A stretch of DNA of 64,000 nt from Trichosphaerium sp. ATCC 40318. Its lineage: Eukaryota; Discosea; Flabellinia; Trichosidae. Position 1 is the first letter of the stretch; each line of letters begins with the position of its first letter. The translations under genes were made by a program, and so were the position numbers. The notes under the pieces are model-generated. The model was not told the origin of the DNA and made no database searches. It was given only the letters and a program-made list of their open reading frames with translations. The DNA lies in contig JALMLS010000631.1 of assembly GCA_038496445.1 (NCBI GenBank), positions 124,001 through 188,000 on the forward strand, read 5' to 3'. Of this stretch, positions 1-13,094 are shown piece after piece.

Positions 1-3000
1 ACGAGCCTTTTTAGAATTCTTTGTGAAAGGTTGTTGCATATAGAACCGACCTTTAAAAAAAACTGTAAGCACAAAACGCAAAAAAAAATAAACCGCTGGA
101 CTTACGAATATTGAATGTCTTCTGATAAGGCTTTAGCCTCTCAGCCAAGTCTTCCTTGGTGTGATAAACCTCTTACATACACGTTAGTTCATTTACACAC
201 CAAAAGTATGATGTATCTTACCAACATTGCCGACTTGAATGTAGTTTTTATCAGGAGCAAGTTCTTCAACTTTTACCTGTTGAAGATTACCCATGATTTC
301 GATTGTACCAACTTTTGGGCCATAACGATTCTACAACCAACGTGTTAAACAAGTTAATAATCTTTGTATGATGACTGTACCTTGAGTATCTCAGAAAATT
401 CTTTAACCATCACTGTAGAAGGCTCTTTATAAATATAACTCTGAAGAGCAGAAAGTCAACAAAAAACAAGTAGTAAAGAAAAAAGCAACAAGTAGTACCT
501 TTCCATTGAGTTCTTTACCAAACCGCTTCCCGTAAAACGTTACTCGGTAGTAGAATGAGAAAATACGTTGTTGTTGGTCAGCCTACGTAAAATGTAAGAA
601 TCCTGAGCAATACCGAAATCACATAGGTATTATACAATCTTATCGACAACGTACCTCATCTAGGATAGATTCGCAAAGCTGGGTCATATCACGGTAGCAG
701 TTTGCTTGTTTTCTGTAATTGTCAGCATCTTGGTAGATTGGTAAAAGCATTCTGTAGGTTTGAATACACCGTTCATAAAATTTTCCAGTCTTAAGAGCTG
801 AAATTGCTTCTTCTAACAAAGCAACAAACCCTTCTGTTGTAAACGTCTCAGATAAGCAAATTTCACTACTGAGGGCTGTCAAAGAGTCTTCAGGAGGAAG
901 CTGAGCATCAGCTAAACCAGGACAAATCTTAGCCATTGTAGAGGCAATGTAATTGGAGTTCCATCTGTCCAAGGCCATGAGGTACTGTTGTACCAATGCA
1001 GCGATGACAATCTTTGTCTGAGCACACTCTTCCATACTACCTTGCCGACTATGATGTAAAGCCAAGCTCTCCAACCACGTAATACGTAAATCTGGAGACT
1101 CTAGAAGTTTGTTTGTAATGTCATACTTGAGATCAGCTAACATTTCTGGATCATAAGAATAATCACGCATTTTCTTGCTATCAACAGCAATTGATGCAAT
1201 GCGCTTTTCAAGTTCAGCCATTTGGGTATGTAACGGTAATGCAGAGTCATCTTTGAGTCCCATACGTTTTAGAGTCACTGTCAAGACAGATAAGACTTCA
1301 CGTAGTGGTTTAATATTGATCTAAAGAGAATCATAAGCACATTAAAAATTATTGGTTCCTTGTGATTCTACAAAACGTACGCTAGTCATAGCGTTTACAA
1401 TCTTTGTTACAGCAACTGTTGTTTGCAACTTCATTCTTGAGATATTACCCATCTCGCCGTGGTTCTCCTATGTAAAAAATCAGCACTGTAGGCAACTTAA
1501 GGTATCCGGCTACGTACTGTTATAAATGTGACAAGTGTCACTAGAGCTAGCTGACGCACAGCATCAATGCCACTGTTAGCGTGTACCAAGACACAATGAC
1601 ACAAGTCTCCAATCACTGAGTTTTGCATATTGAATAACTGAGGTCTAAAAAACTGTAGACAATAATGCAGTGCTTCATAAATAATAGTGAGAGTTTCTGT
1701 TGCTTGATTTGCCTTAAGCAAGGCAACAAAAACATTGAAAACCTTGGCAAACATAGTCTCCTCTCTTTGCATTGTACGCTTTAAAATGTTGATGAAATCA
1801 ACTACAGCACTCAAAGCTGTCAAGCTGACAGCACGAAAGAAGTGTTGCTCCTTTAATAAATGTTAGAAAGACATATTATCTACAAAGGTACAAGGTACCT
1901 TTACAACTTCTTCCACAGAATCAAAAGTCTCAGCCTTGGCTTCAGATGTGTATGATAGCAACATACGGCGTGTTGTTGTACGCTTGGAAAGACTCATCAT
2001 CTATAGAACTAGTTAGCAAAATACCTATAAAACGTCTTTGAACGTGCCTCTCTTTGGCCTCCAGTAACACCTTTTTTAAATAATTTACGTGCAAACTTTG
2101 TACCTGCACTTTTTTCTAGTGAAATAAACAGTTAATAACTTTTCAAAGGAGAAAAATTGAACATACTCTCAGACATTGAACTGCTTTCCATGTCAGTGCT
2201 TAGTCGCGTGGATGATGGCCTTGGGGCAACGTTTTTTCTTGCCTTTTTCACTTGGTCCATTCCTTTGTACTGAAAAGAGAAACCATTAGTTCACAACCAA
2301 GAAACAAGAGAAGTAAAGTAAACGTACTTGGAATATATCAACGCTCTCGCATAGCACAGTAAAGAACGTCATGACACGTTTTTGAGTCTCTTTGCCCCAC
2401 CACTCTTTAAGCAAGCTCGAATTCAAGTCTTTAAGAACGAACATAAAGGAAGCAAATAGGTTATACTTTATCTTATCAGAAATAAGTGTTCTTTGCTTAG
2501 CGTCAGCAATTACATTTATAACCTAACAATATAATTAAGAACAACAGACACAACAGTTCATAAAACATACCATCAGTAATAATGGAAAGTAAATTCCAGC
2601 AATACGCTCTCTCACACGTTTTTCTTGATATCTTGCATCACAATCATGGCGACGGAGTATGGACAGCAGTGTTTGAACAGCCTATAGGTAAAAGTCAACT
2701 TCTTTCGCTAACAAAGGCTATGTATCTCCTTACCTCGTTCATTACTTCAGGTTTACCTGAACGAAAGACGAAACCAATATGGTGCAAGAATAGACCAATT
2801 AAGAAATGTTTTTTCCTGTTGATTAACTTTAGTACAACACAAAAGTATAATTAAAGAGCTTACCAGAACTTAATAGCAACGTCATTGATGTCTGGTACTT
2901 TAGTCTTTACAGGAATGCTCAAGCCAATCAATTGAGGGTGCATACCGATGATCCTAACTGTGGACAAGCAAAGAAGATCACAAGAGGTAATATTAGGTTT

Positions 3001-6000
3001 GCTTAAAACATCCAAATGTGTTGCGATCTAGTAAAATCAGTCAATGATAAAGTAAGGGCTTCAAAGCTCGTACCATCTTAAATACAAGACCACGATCAAG
3101 GATAGAAAGACAATCTGAAAGAAAGAAAGAAAGGTTTGTGTTGAAGAAGCCAATAACAGCCTTCGACATTTCACTTTCCTTGGACATTGATACAATCATC
3201 TTTGCAAAGTCTGTAAGAATATTCGCCAAGAGATCCATAAATTCAGACGGCATACGAATCTTACGAGACACACCATTATCCTCTTTAGAAAAATGTCAAA
3301 AAAGAAGAGTTATACATATTTATATCGTACCCAATTGGCCTTTATCATCAATTGACATCACCATGGATTTATGGAGCATATCAAAAAAGAACCAAGAGTG
3401 TTTTATTGTTGATTGAAGCAACTCCGTCTGTAAAGCAAAATTAATCATTTTTTATACAAAACAACTATAAAAGCGTACGTCGGTTCCTTTACTCAACAGC
3501 CACCAATTCTCAGCAATCTTTTCATACAACATTGCCTTTGGGTCAAAGTGGAACTGATAACTTAAGAAAGACTGCAACACCTCATCTTGCGGTTGTGTGG
3601 CTTCAATACACCTAACGGGTACTTAGTAAAAGAGTTAAAAATCAAATCATACTTGGTAACTACTTTGGCCAGTCCCATGAATGCACCGTAACTGACGTCC
3701 TTATCTCCACGGGTAATAATAACACATAAGGCATTTATTAAATGTGGTAAGAAGTGAACCATTTCAACAGGATTAATATCAGTGATAACATCAAGAGCCT
3801 AGAACATACGTCAAACGATATTCTGAAATCGTTGTACATAATCAAGTGGCCAACAGTACCTTCATACACTCAGGCTTAGCTACTGGATGATAATCTGAGT
3901 AAAAGAACAAAAACACATCCAAGAGGTTGTCAGCAGTATAGATTGAAGAAACCAACCTAACACTACAATGGAAAATATTCTTCCTGTGGTCCAAGAACTA
4001 CACCAACAAATTAGAACACAGGTTAGGTTGGATGTCCAACTAAACGTACACTAATTTCATCCTGGGGAACACTCAAATACTGTCCTGGTAATTTTGTTGC
4101 AATAGGATAAGAGTAATTACCAGGTTTTATGGCTTTTTTATCTTGGAGTATTGCAATTGGTGTGAATCCGACAACAGTCTAAATACGGCGTCAGCCAAAG
4201 AAATTATGGATAGTAGGGTACCTCAACTTGTGAGTCTTGTTTCTTAGATTTAGCTTTGCACTCAATATGATAAAACACGCACAGCAAGTGATGTTGTGAA
4301 CCAAGAACAGGAGGTAACTCTACTTTAATCTCATCGTAAAACCTTGGTTTCTTACTGTGATATGTGACACCTGTCACAATAGTCTTGGATCGCAATTTAT
4401 GTATAGACTTCCCGTAAAACGACTAATACAACATGTAAGCTTAAATGCGGATCAAACATAATTAATACCATAGCTGATTTCAATGTTTTAACATCAACGA
4501 GTGAGTCCAAAGGTACAGCATCTGAGTCCAATAAAAATACTTCAATTGCAATATTTCGAGCGTTCTTTTTCGATCCCGATAAATCCAAACGCTCTGGGTA
4601 TATATATAAATTGTTGACATAGTCAGTATGTGGTAAAGGAGAATGTTCATCAGTTTCGAATACTTGAATCTCACGAACAATCTAAAATGTGTCAAAAAAA
4701 GTGTGTTTTCATAGACTTTAACTCGTACCTTTGTTTTGCTCTCTGGGGGTACAGGAATTAGACTAGGTGTTAATACACCTTCCATGGCTTTTTCATACGA
4801 TTTGATACTGAAATTAAAATGACCAGGGATTACCTACCAGCACGTCAAAATCTCAAAAAAAACCCTTGCCTCTTTTACCTTCTGTTTTTTTCCAGTTCTC
4901 ATATACTCAATCAATTCCCAAAGCTCCTTGTCAGGTTTTGGTCTATTTTAATATTAATATGCTATTACTAGTAATTTTTTTATATACCTGTAAAGATCTA
5001 ACTTCTTGCCTCCAGCTAAAAAGTAAAGTGTCAAAAACAAATAATTTCGACAAAAAATTGCACGTACGACACAAGTTCAATGTTTTTGTTTCATCACAAA
5101 GCAACATTGCAGACCAAGCAAAAACTTGAGAGTGTCTACCTAAACGAGGAACAGAATCATTCGCTTCTGACATAAACTTGACTCTTTCCTTTTCTTTGAC
5201 CTATGTATAATTATTAATTGTACATATTAGATTTTTTAGGTTTTGTTAATAGCTTGAAGCTACGTACTGTTTTGGAATACATCTCAAGTGCATCATCAAC
5301 ATCACCTCTTAACACACGGTATACAATTAACACCAAATACGTGTCTACTTGCTTGCCATTTAAAGAAAATATGCAACTCTTACAGGCATCATTACCTTCG
5401 TAGTGTGCCTACAAATAAAATCTTAATGTAAACGAATTTTAAAATTCGAATGACGGTATCTAACAACGATAATAATAAAAAAATTGTCAATAATCCACTT
5501 ACGCTCAATAAAGCCAATTGAGAGTGATTGTTTAAATGAAAATGGAAATCCTCTGATAATTTCTGTTTAGTGTCCATGTTGTACAATGACGCAACACAAA
5601 AGAACGGTTCCACAGTGCCAAAGTCAAAGTGGAGATTTTTGGGCTCGAAAACAAGATTTAAACCGGCTCTAGTGTCGCGTGAGCCAATTATTCTAACCCA
5701 CAAACAGTCTAACTGCATTTTACGCACGAGATATCCTCAAAGGGCCGTCCTCTTCTGCGTTCGTACGCATTGGCGCTAACCTCATTTTTAACAAAGCAGT
5801 TGTACAATAGATTATCTGTATTTCGGGCCTAAAGGTTATAAGGTACCATTCGCGTGCGTAAGCACAAGCGTAAATGCCTATTTTGATTGTTTTTTATCTG
5901 CAGAGCGTGCTTAAAAAATAATAACACATACCCGAAGAAGTGCAGGAGTGTCTGGGTTTATCTCCAACGGCGAATAGGCTAGTTTGTTCGGTTGTTTCCA

Positions 6001-6393
6001 CTGAGCCTTACTCTTTGTAATTCTAGCCTCATCGATCTCGTAGTCTAGAGCAGGGGCGCTTGCAAACTTTTTTTGGACTATGTTTTGAGTGGACACAAAA
6101 CGCCAAGGCATAGCGTAGAGGGTCCTACATAATCTCACATGCACGTTACTAATATCAGCGCTCTTTTTAAAGGTCTAAATCCTGTTAGTTGAAGAAAACC
6201 GCAGTTGAAAACGCACAGGAAACGCATTATGCGAGGTACGATAATGGCGTTCTTTGGTTGTCAGTTGTAGAAATGTATCATCATATCGAAGTTCATCACC
6301 AAGCTTTTCGCGAACCTTATCATTCGCAAACACGTCCTCGTATACACCATACCTTGTACAGTAAGCTACCAAGTTTTTGTAGTAATGGGACAT
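1..6393 (-). CDS. DOCK-family (Zizimin/DOCK-C/D-like) Rho guanine nucleotide exchange factor, 3' end beyond window
   Basis: DOCK proteins load GTP on Rac/Cdc42 through a DHR-2 domain and bind membranes through a DHR-1 C2 domain. Seen here, read right to left: an N-terminal segment; the pre-DHR-1 strand with EPFFCVASLY and KLSEDFHFHLN (about 5.4-5.7 kb); DHR-1 with NLYIYPERL, FYDEIKVELPP and HHLLCVFYHIEC (about 4.2-4.8 kb); a long helical middle; and DHR-2 with SPDLRITWLESLALHHSRQG, ETFTTEGFVALLEEA, YYRVTFYGKRFGKEL and YIYKEPSTVMV down to RRFYMQQPFT at the left edge. Roughly the last 150 residues, including the catalytic tip, lie outside. There are about 20 short introns, many starting GTACGT. 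The start is uncertain: an ATG at 6451 opens another frame, and I use the ATG at 6393, which reads directly into the conserved frame. The family call is firm; the subfamily is inferred from DHR-2 resemblance. Confidence 0.88.
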
Positions 6394-6585
6394 ACTCAAA
6401 GTCCTTTATTTGCGTTTCTGGAGTGCTAGACGCCTTTAAATTTGCTGCCATTTGTTTAGTACCTCCTTAGGAGGTTGCTAAAAGGTGCCCGGGCTTCTGA
6501 AATACTCTGAAGATTTCTCGAGACTGAAATCGAAAGCTTGTTACCAACAATGTCAAAGCACCTATAACTTGCTCAATCTGTATAC

Positions 6586-7207
6586 ATGTCAGGCAAAGGA
6601 GGTGTGAACGCTAAAAACTTACGCCTTAGAGCAGAAATAACTGCAATTGGTTGTTTGGAGTGTTTTACGCACCTAACAACCAAATTACGGGCTCATGGGG
6701 AATTATTGGTAGACTCTAACGGGTATAGCTTCTTAGTTGGTATATATGATAAATATAAGCAACCGCATGTGTGGGTGCGATACTACGCTATTTTACAGCT
6801 GAATGATTGTTATTAGTTACTGTCAAACCAGACTACATTTCCTGGCGATGACACTATCTCTATAACCGATAAGAATACACCTTTACCATTACCACTCACT
6901 ATTAACTGGCAGAGTACAAAAAGTAAATATACTCGACGTTTTGACATTTTGTAGAGAAGCCTGTTGCGATAATAACATTAGTAGCGCAACTTGTGATATT
7001 AGCGAATGGTGCTATAGTGAGCCCTGTAGCGCTAGAACTAGATAAAATAAAGAAAATGCCAATTATTAAGGTACTTTTTTTTGAGCAACATTGCACCCGA
7101 TAATCATAATACTCTAGCGTATCACGTTGACTGGTTCGTTGGTAAAGTACTTGAGATCATTGTACTTGACAAATCCAAGCTATAGTGACCACAGTACGCA
7201 AATATAA
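6586..7207 (+). CDS. Unrecognised spliced protein, about 165-185 aa
   Basis: I do not recognise this protein. Exon 1 starts at the ATG at 6586 (MSGKGGVNAKNLRLRAEITA). Three short introns give a consistent reading: one starting GTGCGA near 6778, one starting GTACAA near 6914 and ending TTTTGTAG, and one starting GTACTT near 7072 and ending ACTCTAG. The spliced product contains GELLVDSNGYSFLVGIYDKY, then DDTISITDKNTPLPLPLTIN, then a hydrophobic stretch VAIITLVAQLVILANGAIV, and ends HSTQI at 7207. The hydrophobic run could be a membrane segment or a buried strand pair. It is divergent from the DOCK gene to its left. The splice model, not a database match, is the evidence. Confidence 0.5.
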
Positions 7208-7413
7208 GTAACGTACTTACTAACAAAAATTAGTTTACAAAGAATTGGCTGTTATCAGCCAAGTGCACTACAAGAGCTTATTAACCGCGTCTGAAAACCC
7301 TGTAAAGCCATGATATCATTTCAGAGCTCAACCACAAAGGAACAGATGTCACCATTTGGCCAAGTTTTTTTTTAATAAATGGTTAAATGTACAAAGAGAA
7401 TCTGGCTAGCGTT

Positions 7414-8101
7414 TCACTTGCCCTGCTGTGTATTAATGCGTAGCATCTTTTTGAAAAATGATTCAAGTTCTTCAGATCGTCCTTCAGTTACGGGCACGTG
7501 ATGTTTTTCTAACTCTATTGGATCAGTGACTGAATCAGAAGTTACTATAGCTTGGCGTAGGTCAAGCATATCGGCGTATTTTTCGGTTTTTTCAGCGTCT
7601 GTGGCCTCCATATCTTTCGCTATCGCTTGTTTTTTTTTCTCAAATTCTGCTGTAGCTTTAAGCCTTCTGTAGTACTCAGCTGTACTTTCTATATACGCAA
7701 CACGTAGTTCTTCCTCTACTTCACTTATTCTTTTCATTCTACGAGCTACATAAGGCGTTTTTCTGAAAATGTAGATTGATCAAAAAGATTTATGCACGAA
7801 AATTTGTAATTAGTGTTGTTATAGTACCGTTCTTTCTTTTTGCCAGCATATTGTCCGTATACAGCATTACCTGCCTGTAGAGACATATTGGTTTGGCCTC
7901 CAGGCCTCATAGCCTCATCTATGGCGTGTCAGTGCGATACAAGCGAATATTAGTACCATCTACTAATCCAAGGTGTCTCAAGCCCAAAGATATCAATACG
8001 CCTGACGCAGTCATAAACCCTATACCCAGGACTATACAGTGTCAGCTTCTATGTAACTTGAGCTTAAAACGCACTCCAGTACCCTTCAATTGTTCCTCCA
8101 T
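7414..8101 (-). CDS. Small N-terminally hydrophobic coiled-coil protein, unrecognised
   Basis: The spliced reading starts at the ATG at 8101 (MEEQLK), crosses a GTACTG...GTATAG intron into a hydrophobic segment GFMTASGVLISLGLRHLGLV, then a second GTACTA intron and a third GTACTA intron near 7770-7830. The rest is charged and helical: RRMKRISEVEEELRVAYIES and YYRRLKATAEFEKKKQAIAK. The stop is at 7414. The predicted product is about 170-180 aa with one N-terminal anchor and a coiled-coil tail. That would suit a small membrane-anchored accessory protein, for example mitochondrial, but this is inference. No family recognised. Confidence 0.5.
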
Positions 8102-8350
8102 CTATGCGCGCCATACGAGGCGCGTTTAAAAAGCGCCGCATTGGTGTTCAGCGACTCTTGTGATAAAGCACTTAATCAGACTCACTTAATATGTCACGTG
8201 CTAGCCTAACTACCAAGTACAAATTCATCAAGCTGCAACGCAGCCACTTTAACCTGTAGTGCGTATTAGTTTCATTCATGCAACTCAATAAAATATACGT
8301 AGTGGGGTTTTATTACTAACAACTGACAGAAAGAAACAGTGACGGGTTCT

Positions 8351-10429
8351 TTAGAATTTTATAACCATATCTTTAACACCTCTAAGAACTTGTTTAAGCT
8401 TCCTATTTTCTTCTTCTAATTCCTTTATCCTTTTTGTCAATGCGATCACTTCGCTAGTCCCTGAATCTGCAGAGGCTGATGATGATTGCTTCTCTTTCTT
8501 AGTAGCCACGTGTCTTTGGTAAACAGTTAAACAAAAGCAGAAAAAAAGCCAATGACTTACCCTTGCGTTACTTGTTTTTTCGGTAATTCAGGTTGTTTGT
8601 TTGGTTTGTCAGGTTGTTTTACAGGCTGCTTCTTTGGTTTGTCAGGGTGTTTCTCTGGTTTTTCAGGCTGCCTCTTTGGTTTTACAGGTTGCTTCTTTGG
8701 TTTGTCGGGTTGTTCAATTTGAGGATCTTTCTTGGATATAGTACCCCATAAAGTTCTGTCCAAGGGCAGATCGTCGTCGCTGAAAAAGTCATCGCTTTCT
8801 TCGCCACTTTCTTGCTGTTCTTGTGTGGGTTTTGCAGAGACACTCTTTTTTGGTGCATCTGTTTTCGTGTCTGGTTTCTTGGCGTTTGATCTGCCTTTTT
8901 TTGTATCGTATAGATGCCTTAGGTCAATCTTGGGCTTGTGTTTCACATCAGGCTGTCATTTGGTGAGAATTTTAAGAATGATGTTTTGTAAGCTTACTTT
9001 TTTTTTGACAAAGGCAACATATCTTGGGATTATTTGTGGTTCCTGAAAGACTACAATTTCATCGAAACATATTTTTTGTCCATTATATGGCAGACCTTTG
9101 GTATTGACAAGTACCACATGAGATTGATAACCAGACACACCTGGCATGCCCTGTTTTTTGGGTAAAAATAAGAAAAAACTAAGAAATAAAAAAATAAGGG
9201 TACAAGTAAGCTATCATCGTCGCTATTGGGTTCTTCAACGGTGGGATATCTTTAAAAAAGACGTAAGAAAATAATGTAGTTTGAATAGATAACTTACGTG
9301 TTTCCAAGTAGAGCATAACAAATAATTAAGCAGTTATAATCCTCTAGAAATTGATTTAAAAGAAGTAGACCAAAAAAGAAATAAAACACAAGAAAATGCC
9401 AGCCATGCTATTTCGAAAGGTAGCGCAAAACAAGGGTGAATTTTAGAGCTTTTGGTTACCTTGAGAGTATTTTGCAGCGTATCTTGTTACTGTAGTAAAG
9501 TACATTCCTATAGAATATTGTTAAAGACAAAACAAAAAGTTCAGTTTTGCTTGCGAAACACAGTACCTTTACCATACCAACCAGCATCGAGTTTAGCAAG
9601 AGTTCCAAAGCCTGCTTGACATATTGACCAAACACTCTTTGAGCTTGTTCCGTGTATGACTGGAACAACTTTTACCTTAAACACAACATCAAAAAGCAAA
9701 GCGATAGTATTTTATTGTTTACCTCGCTGCCTTTGTTGAAATCAAAAGAGTCTGCATAACCATCAATGTAGTCTCTCACTATTTTCCTTTTCCCAGCATC
9801 AAGTGTCTCCTTCCAGTCTTGCTTTCTGAACAGCCAAGGTACCTAAACGCAATTGAGAATAAAGAATGGAAAAAAAAGGGATAGACTACGAGCAAAGAAA
9901 AATAAAACATCAATGAGTTCACCTTTTCAAAACGATCGCTTAGTGTAGTGAAGTGAGAGTTGAATTGAGTGTCAAGTGTTTCATTACGTATAGCCCAAAC
10001 TTCTTTTACTTCAAAGGCTTGTCCACCAAGTTTGTTGTTGAAAATATCAAGAAATTGGTAGTAAGGCTCTGTTGCTTGGCCAATACAATCAGCTCTTTTT
10101 TATAATGTGAGCAATAATAGTTTCCAAAAACGACGTTATTGTTTACCTTAGTTTTAGTCGTCGAAATGGTCTATCTCCGTATCCTTTTTCTGCTGACCAC
10201 CCTTTCAATAGTAGCTGTTTTGGAGATAACTCCCATCCTTTATGCAAAGGCTCCTTGGACAAGAGAATACAGTACTTTTCTCTAAACTAATAAGTTAACT
10301 ATGATTTGGCATTTCTTTAATCTGGTACCCTGTTGCAATGTTGTTATATAGTCTCTTACTTTCTGGACTAACTGGAGTAACTTCTCCTTTGATAACATCT
10401 GGGTTCTGTTCTTCTTTATCACCAGACAT
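8351..10429 (-). CDS. Poly(ADP-ribose) polymerase catalytic-domain protein with a Lys/Pro-rich tail and C-terminal zipper
   Basis: PARPs transfer ADP-ribose from NAD+ to proteins or nucleic acids. The ATG at 10429 begins MSGDKEEQNPDVIKGEVTPV. The catalytic fold is recognisable across introns: VIHGTSSKSVWSICQAGFG, GWYGKGMYFTTVTRYAAKYS, CLIICYALLGNTYP, GYQSHVVLVN, then FDEIVVFQEPQIIPRYVAF. The H-Y-E triad typical of active PARPs therefore appears present: H of HGT, Y of MYFT and E of DEIVVF. After the domain comes an acidic patch (ESDDFFSDDDLPLD), many KKQP/KPKR repeats (8.55-8.72 kb) and a final exon with a leucine-zipper-like helix, LTKRIKELEEENRKLKQVL, stopping at 8351. No BRCT, WGR or macro domain is evident. 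Substrate and localisation are unknown. Confidence 0.8.
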
Positions 10430-10502
10430 TTTAAGACGAACAGAGAACAAACTTCCTCCTTCTATTTAAAACCTTAATCAACACAAGCCTCACTTAATTA
10501 AT

Positions 10503-12502
10503 CTAACCATCAAGCGCTAACATCTCTTTGTATGTAGCATTGGCTCTCGTGAATTTATGTTTATCGCTCTTGATTATACCTGGTTCTCTATGAACCAAAT
10601 CAACCCAAAAGTGGATTTCTCCTTCCTCTACAGCATGCGTAAAAAACCCAACTTTCACCGTACTTTAAGAGAGAAAATGACTTGCCTGTAACAGCGGATG
10701 TTCCAGCGTCACTCTGACATATGCTAATATAAGGAGTGTCATTTGTAAGAAACTCTACAATAACGACATCTATTTTTTTATCTTCCTTTTGTTCATCAAT
10801 ATGGTACAAAGTTCCAGTCTCTACAATAACCCTGTTAAAAAACGCATAAAAGAGGTTCTTCTATTACTTGAAATGCCAACGCAAGTATTTCCAGCAGCTG
10901 AGATCTCCTTGAACTCTAAATCTTCGAAGGAATGGACAAGGTATCCCCTTTATAAAGTGTTAGATTATGAATAAACATACACGTGCTCACCAAGAGTCTT
11001 TCCGACCTGACCATACGTAAGCGTGACCTTCATCTACAGAACACAAAGTCAGTCGAAAAAAAAGAGCATAAAAAGGTCTAAGTGGTTACCTGCAAGGACA
11101 TACACGAAAGTCTCAGTAGAGCACACGTGATGGTAATTAGAATCGTCTGGATTACATTCATTCATTAGTGTAGGTGTTTCAAATCTCTGTTCATCATCCC
11201 AATCTACAAACTAAGAAGTAAAATATGAGGTTAAAAAACTAAACTACTTTTTTAATACCTCTCCCCAGAAATAGATATTAGTCAGTTTTTCAAAATCAAG
11301 AGCTATACTCTTTGTATGCGAAGCGGCAATCTCTTTAAACCTTTTGTCAAAATGTACTAGAATAGGCTTCTGAGATGAAGATAAATCATCCACTGGTCTA
11401 GCTAGCTGACCACAATCATTAGATCCCCATGCATATACGGCTCCATCAACTACAGTTTGTTAGATAGGCGAGTGATTTCTAACTGACCAGTCAACGCTAA
11501 TGAGTGCTTTTTTCCAGCAGCGACTTGTTTAATGCGTATAGAACCCAAACCGGCTAGAAGTCTAGGCGCTTTTTCAACACGTGTGCCATGTCCCTGGTAA
11601 TCTTTGAGGATTGTTTTAGTAGATATTGAGGTACGTACCAGCTCGCCTAGGTATCCTTTACCCATTGAAAAAGTACGTTGGATTATTGGTACATCCTTTG
11701 TCTTTGAGCTAAGTGTGCTATCCTTCTTAAAAGCCTCCAGATCAAACATAAAATCGCTGGGCTCAAAAAAGCATTTACACTGGCTCTCGCCAGAAATACC
11801 AACAGTAGGACATAGACCCTTGTTGTATTTCTTACCGACTCTCCATATAACATCTATTTAATCTCATTAGAAGATAAATATTGAAGCACAACCGACCTAC
11901 AAATACGCCATTTAACGTAATAAATATTTTCCCAGTAGCGCTGTCAAGACCCATACCAACACGTGTTCCTAAACAGAGCGTAAAAATATTTCATTTTCAG
12001 AAGACCGCTTTGTGAACCTTCTGCTTCCCACGAATCAGTCATAGGAGTGTATTTAGAATTTTCCTAACATACTATTACACAAGGCAACAAAATTAAAGCT
12101 TTTTTACACGGGATACTTACTATTTTGTCTCCGTCACATGATTGCCACCCAACTGATTTCTACGTACGCGTTAGAATAATCTGAACGTATTTTGATGGGG
12201 TTTTTTGTTTACCTCGTCTACTCCTGGTATATGCTCAAGGTTATAGAACTTGTTTGCTAATCCAATGACTGTATTATTATTAGCATCTTCTACAGACCCA
12301 ATAACTTCAAGTTCGTAATAGAACCATGGTTGTTTGCCAATAACCCAACCGTTTCCGCCAAACATAACCGCCCCATGATCTAATCACGTGTTATTGCCAA
12401 AGGAAGTTGTTTTCGGGTCTTTACACAATAGCTACCTGTATCTTCATCCAAGCCAAACTGCAAGTCTTCTGAAGTAACGCCGTTCCCCTTGCGTAGCTTC
12501 AT
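10503..12502 (-). CDS. SPRY-RCC1 repeat protein
   Basis: The ATG at 12502 (MKLRKGNGVTSEDLQFGLDE) leads through a GTAGCT intron into a SPRY-like segment: WFYYELEVIGSVEDANNNTV, VIGLANKFYNLEHIPGVDE and SVGWQSCDG. The second half carries RCC1-type propeller blades: IKQVAAGKKHSLALTG, GAVYAWGSNDCGQL and IYFWGEVFVDWDD, with AGTSAVTGKSFSLLKY near the end. The last exon reads EGEIHFWVDLVHREPG and stops at 10503. SPRY and RCC1 domains occur together in ubiquitin ligases and Ran-type or small-GTPase regulators, but no HECT or RING is present here, so I infer only a protein-interaction scaffold. About eight short introns. It lies 73 bp upstream of the PARP gene on the same strand. Confidence 0.68.
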
Positions 12503-12597
12503 ATTAGTATTGTTACTTACAGCGGTTTGCTTTTTGTTGGCTTAGCAAACAGCAACACTTATCGCAATACACGAGCATCGGTACGGTATCTTCTACC

Positions 12598-12717
12598 ATG
12601 CAAGCTACGTATGTTTTCGGTGTTATTTTTTACATAATGGAAACTAATGGGTTGTTTTACAGAGTACAACCTGATATTGCTTTAATAGACTTGCCAGCAG
12701 AGATCTTAATATCATGA
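12598..12717 (+). other. F-box-like fragment, probably not a gene
   Basis: A short frame that would read LIDLPAEILIS, an F-box-like start, followed at once by TGA. No repeats or domains follow within several hundred bases. Recorded because F-box-like starts begin three other genes in this window, but I treat it as chance or a relic. Confidence 0.12.
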
Positions 12718-13094
12718 TTGATCCTTGAAAGTCATGGTTCTCCTAGCACAAAGTACAAAAAGTCAAAAAAGAAAATGTTTGAAAATGACACATTTTGACA
12801 TTTCGTTGTGTTTATTGATCAGTCATAGCTCCTTCCAGGTACTTATATCATTGCAGTCGCAGTAGGAGTGTCATTTAGACAATAAAATAATTTTAACGGA
12901 TTACTCGCAAAATTGAATAATTTGATACGGTTTTACGCCCACAGTCTACACTTCAAACGTTATAAACTCATTTTCATCAATTCGCGCGGTTTTCCTCGTA
13001 AATCCTTTACTATCTTCTCTGTATCACATAAAACAGCCGTATAAACCAATTTCTGATACTAAATCGCAGTTCAGTATTTGTGTAGGTAAAAAAA

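Noticed and set aside
12598-12717. F-box-like peptide LIDLPAEILIS as a fourth repeat-family member
   Set aside because: It stops immediately, with no repeats and no homologous head beyond a few residues.
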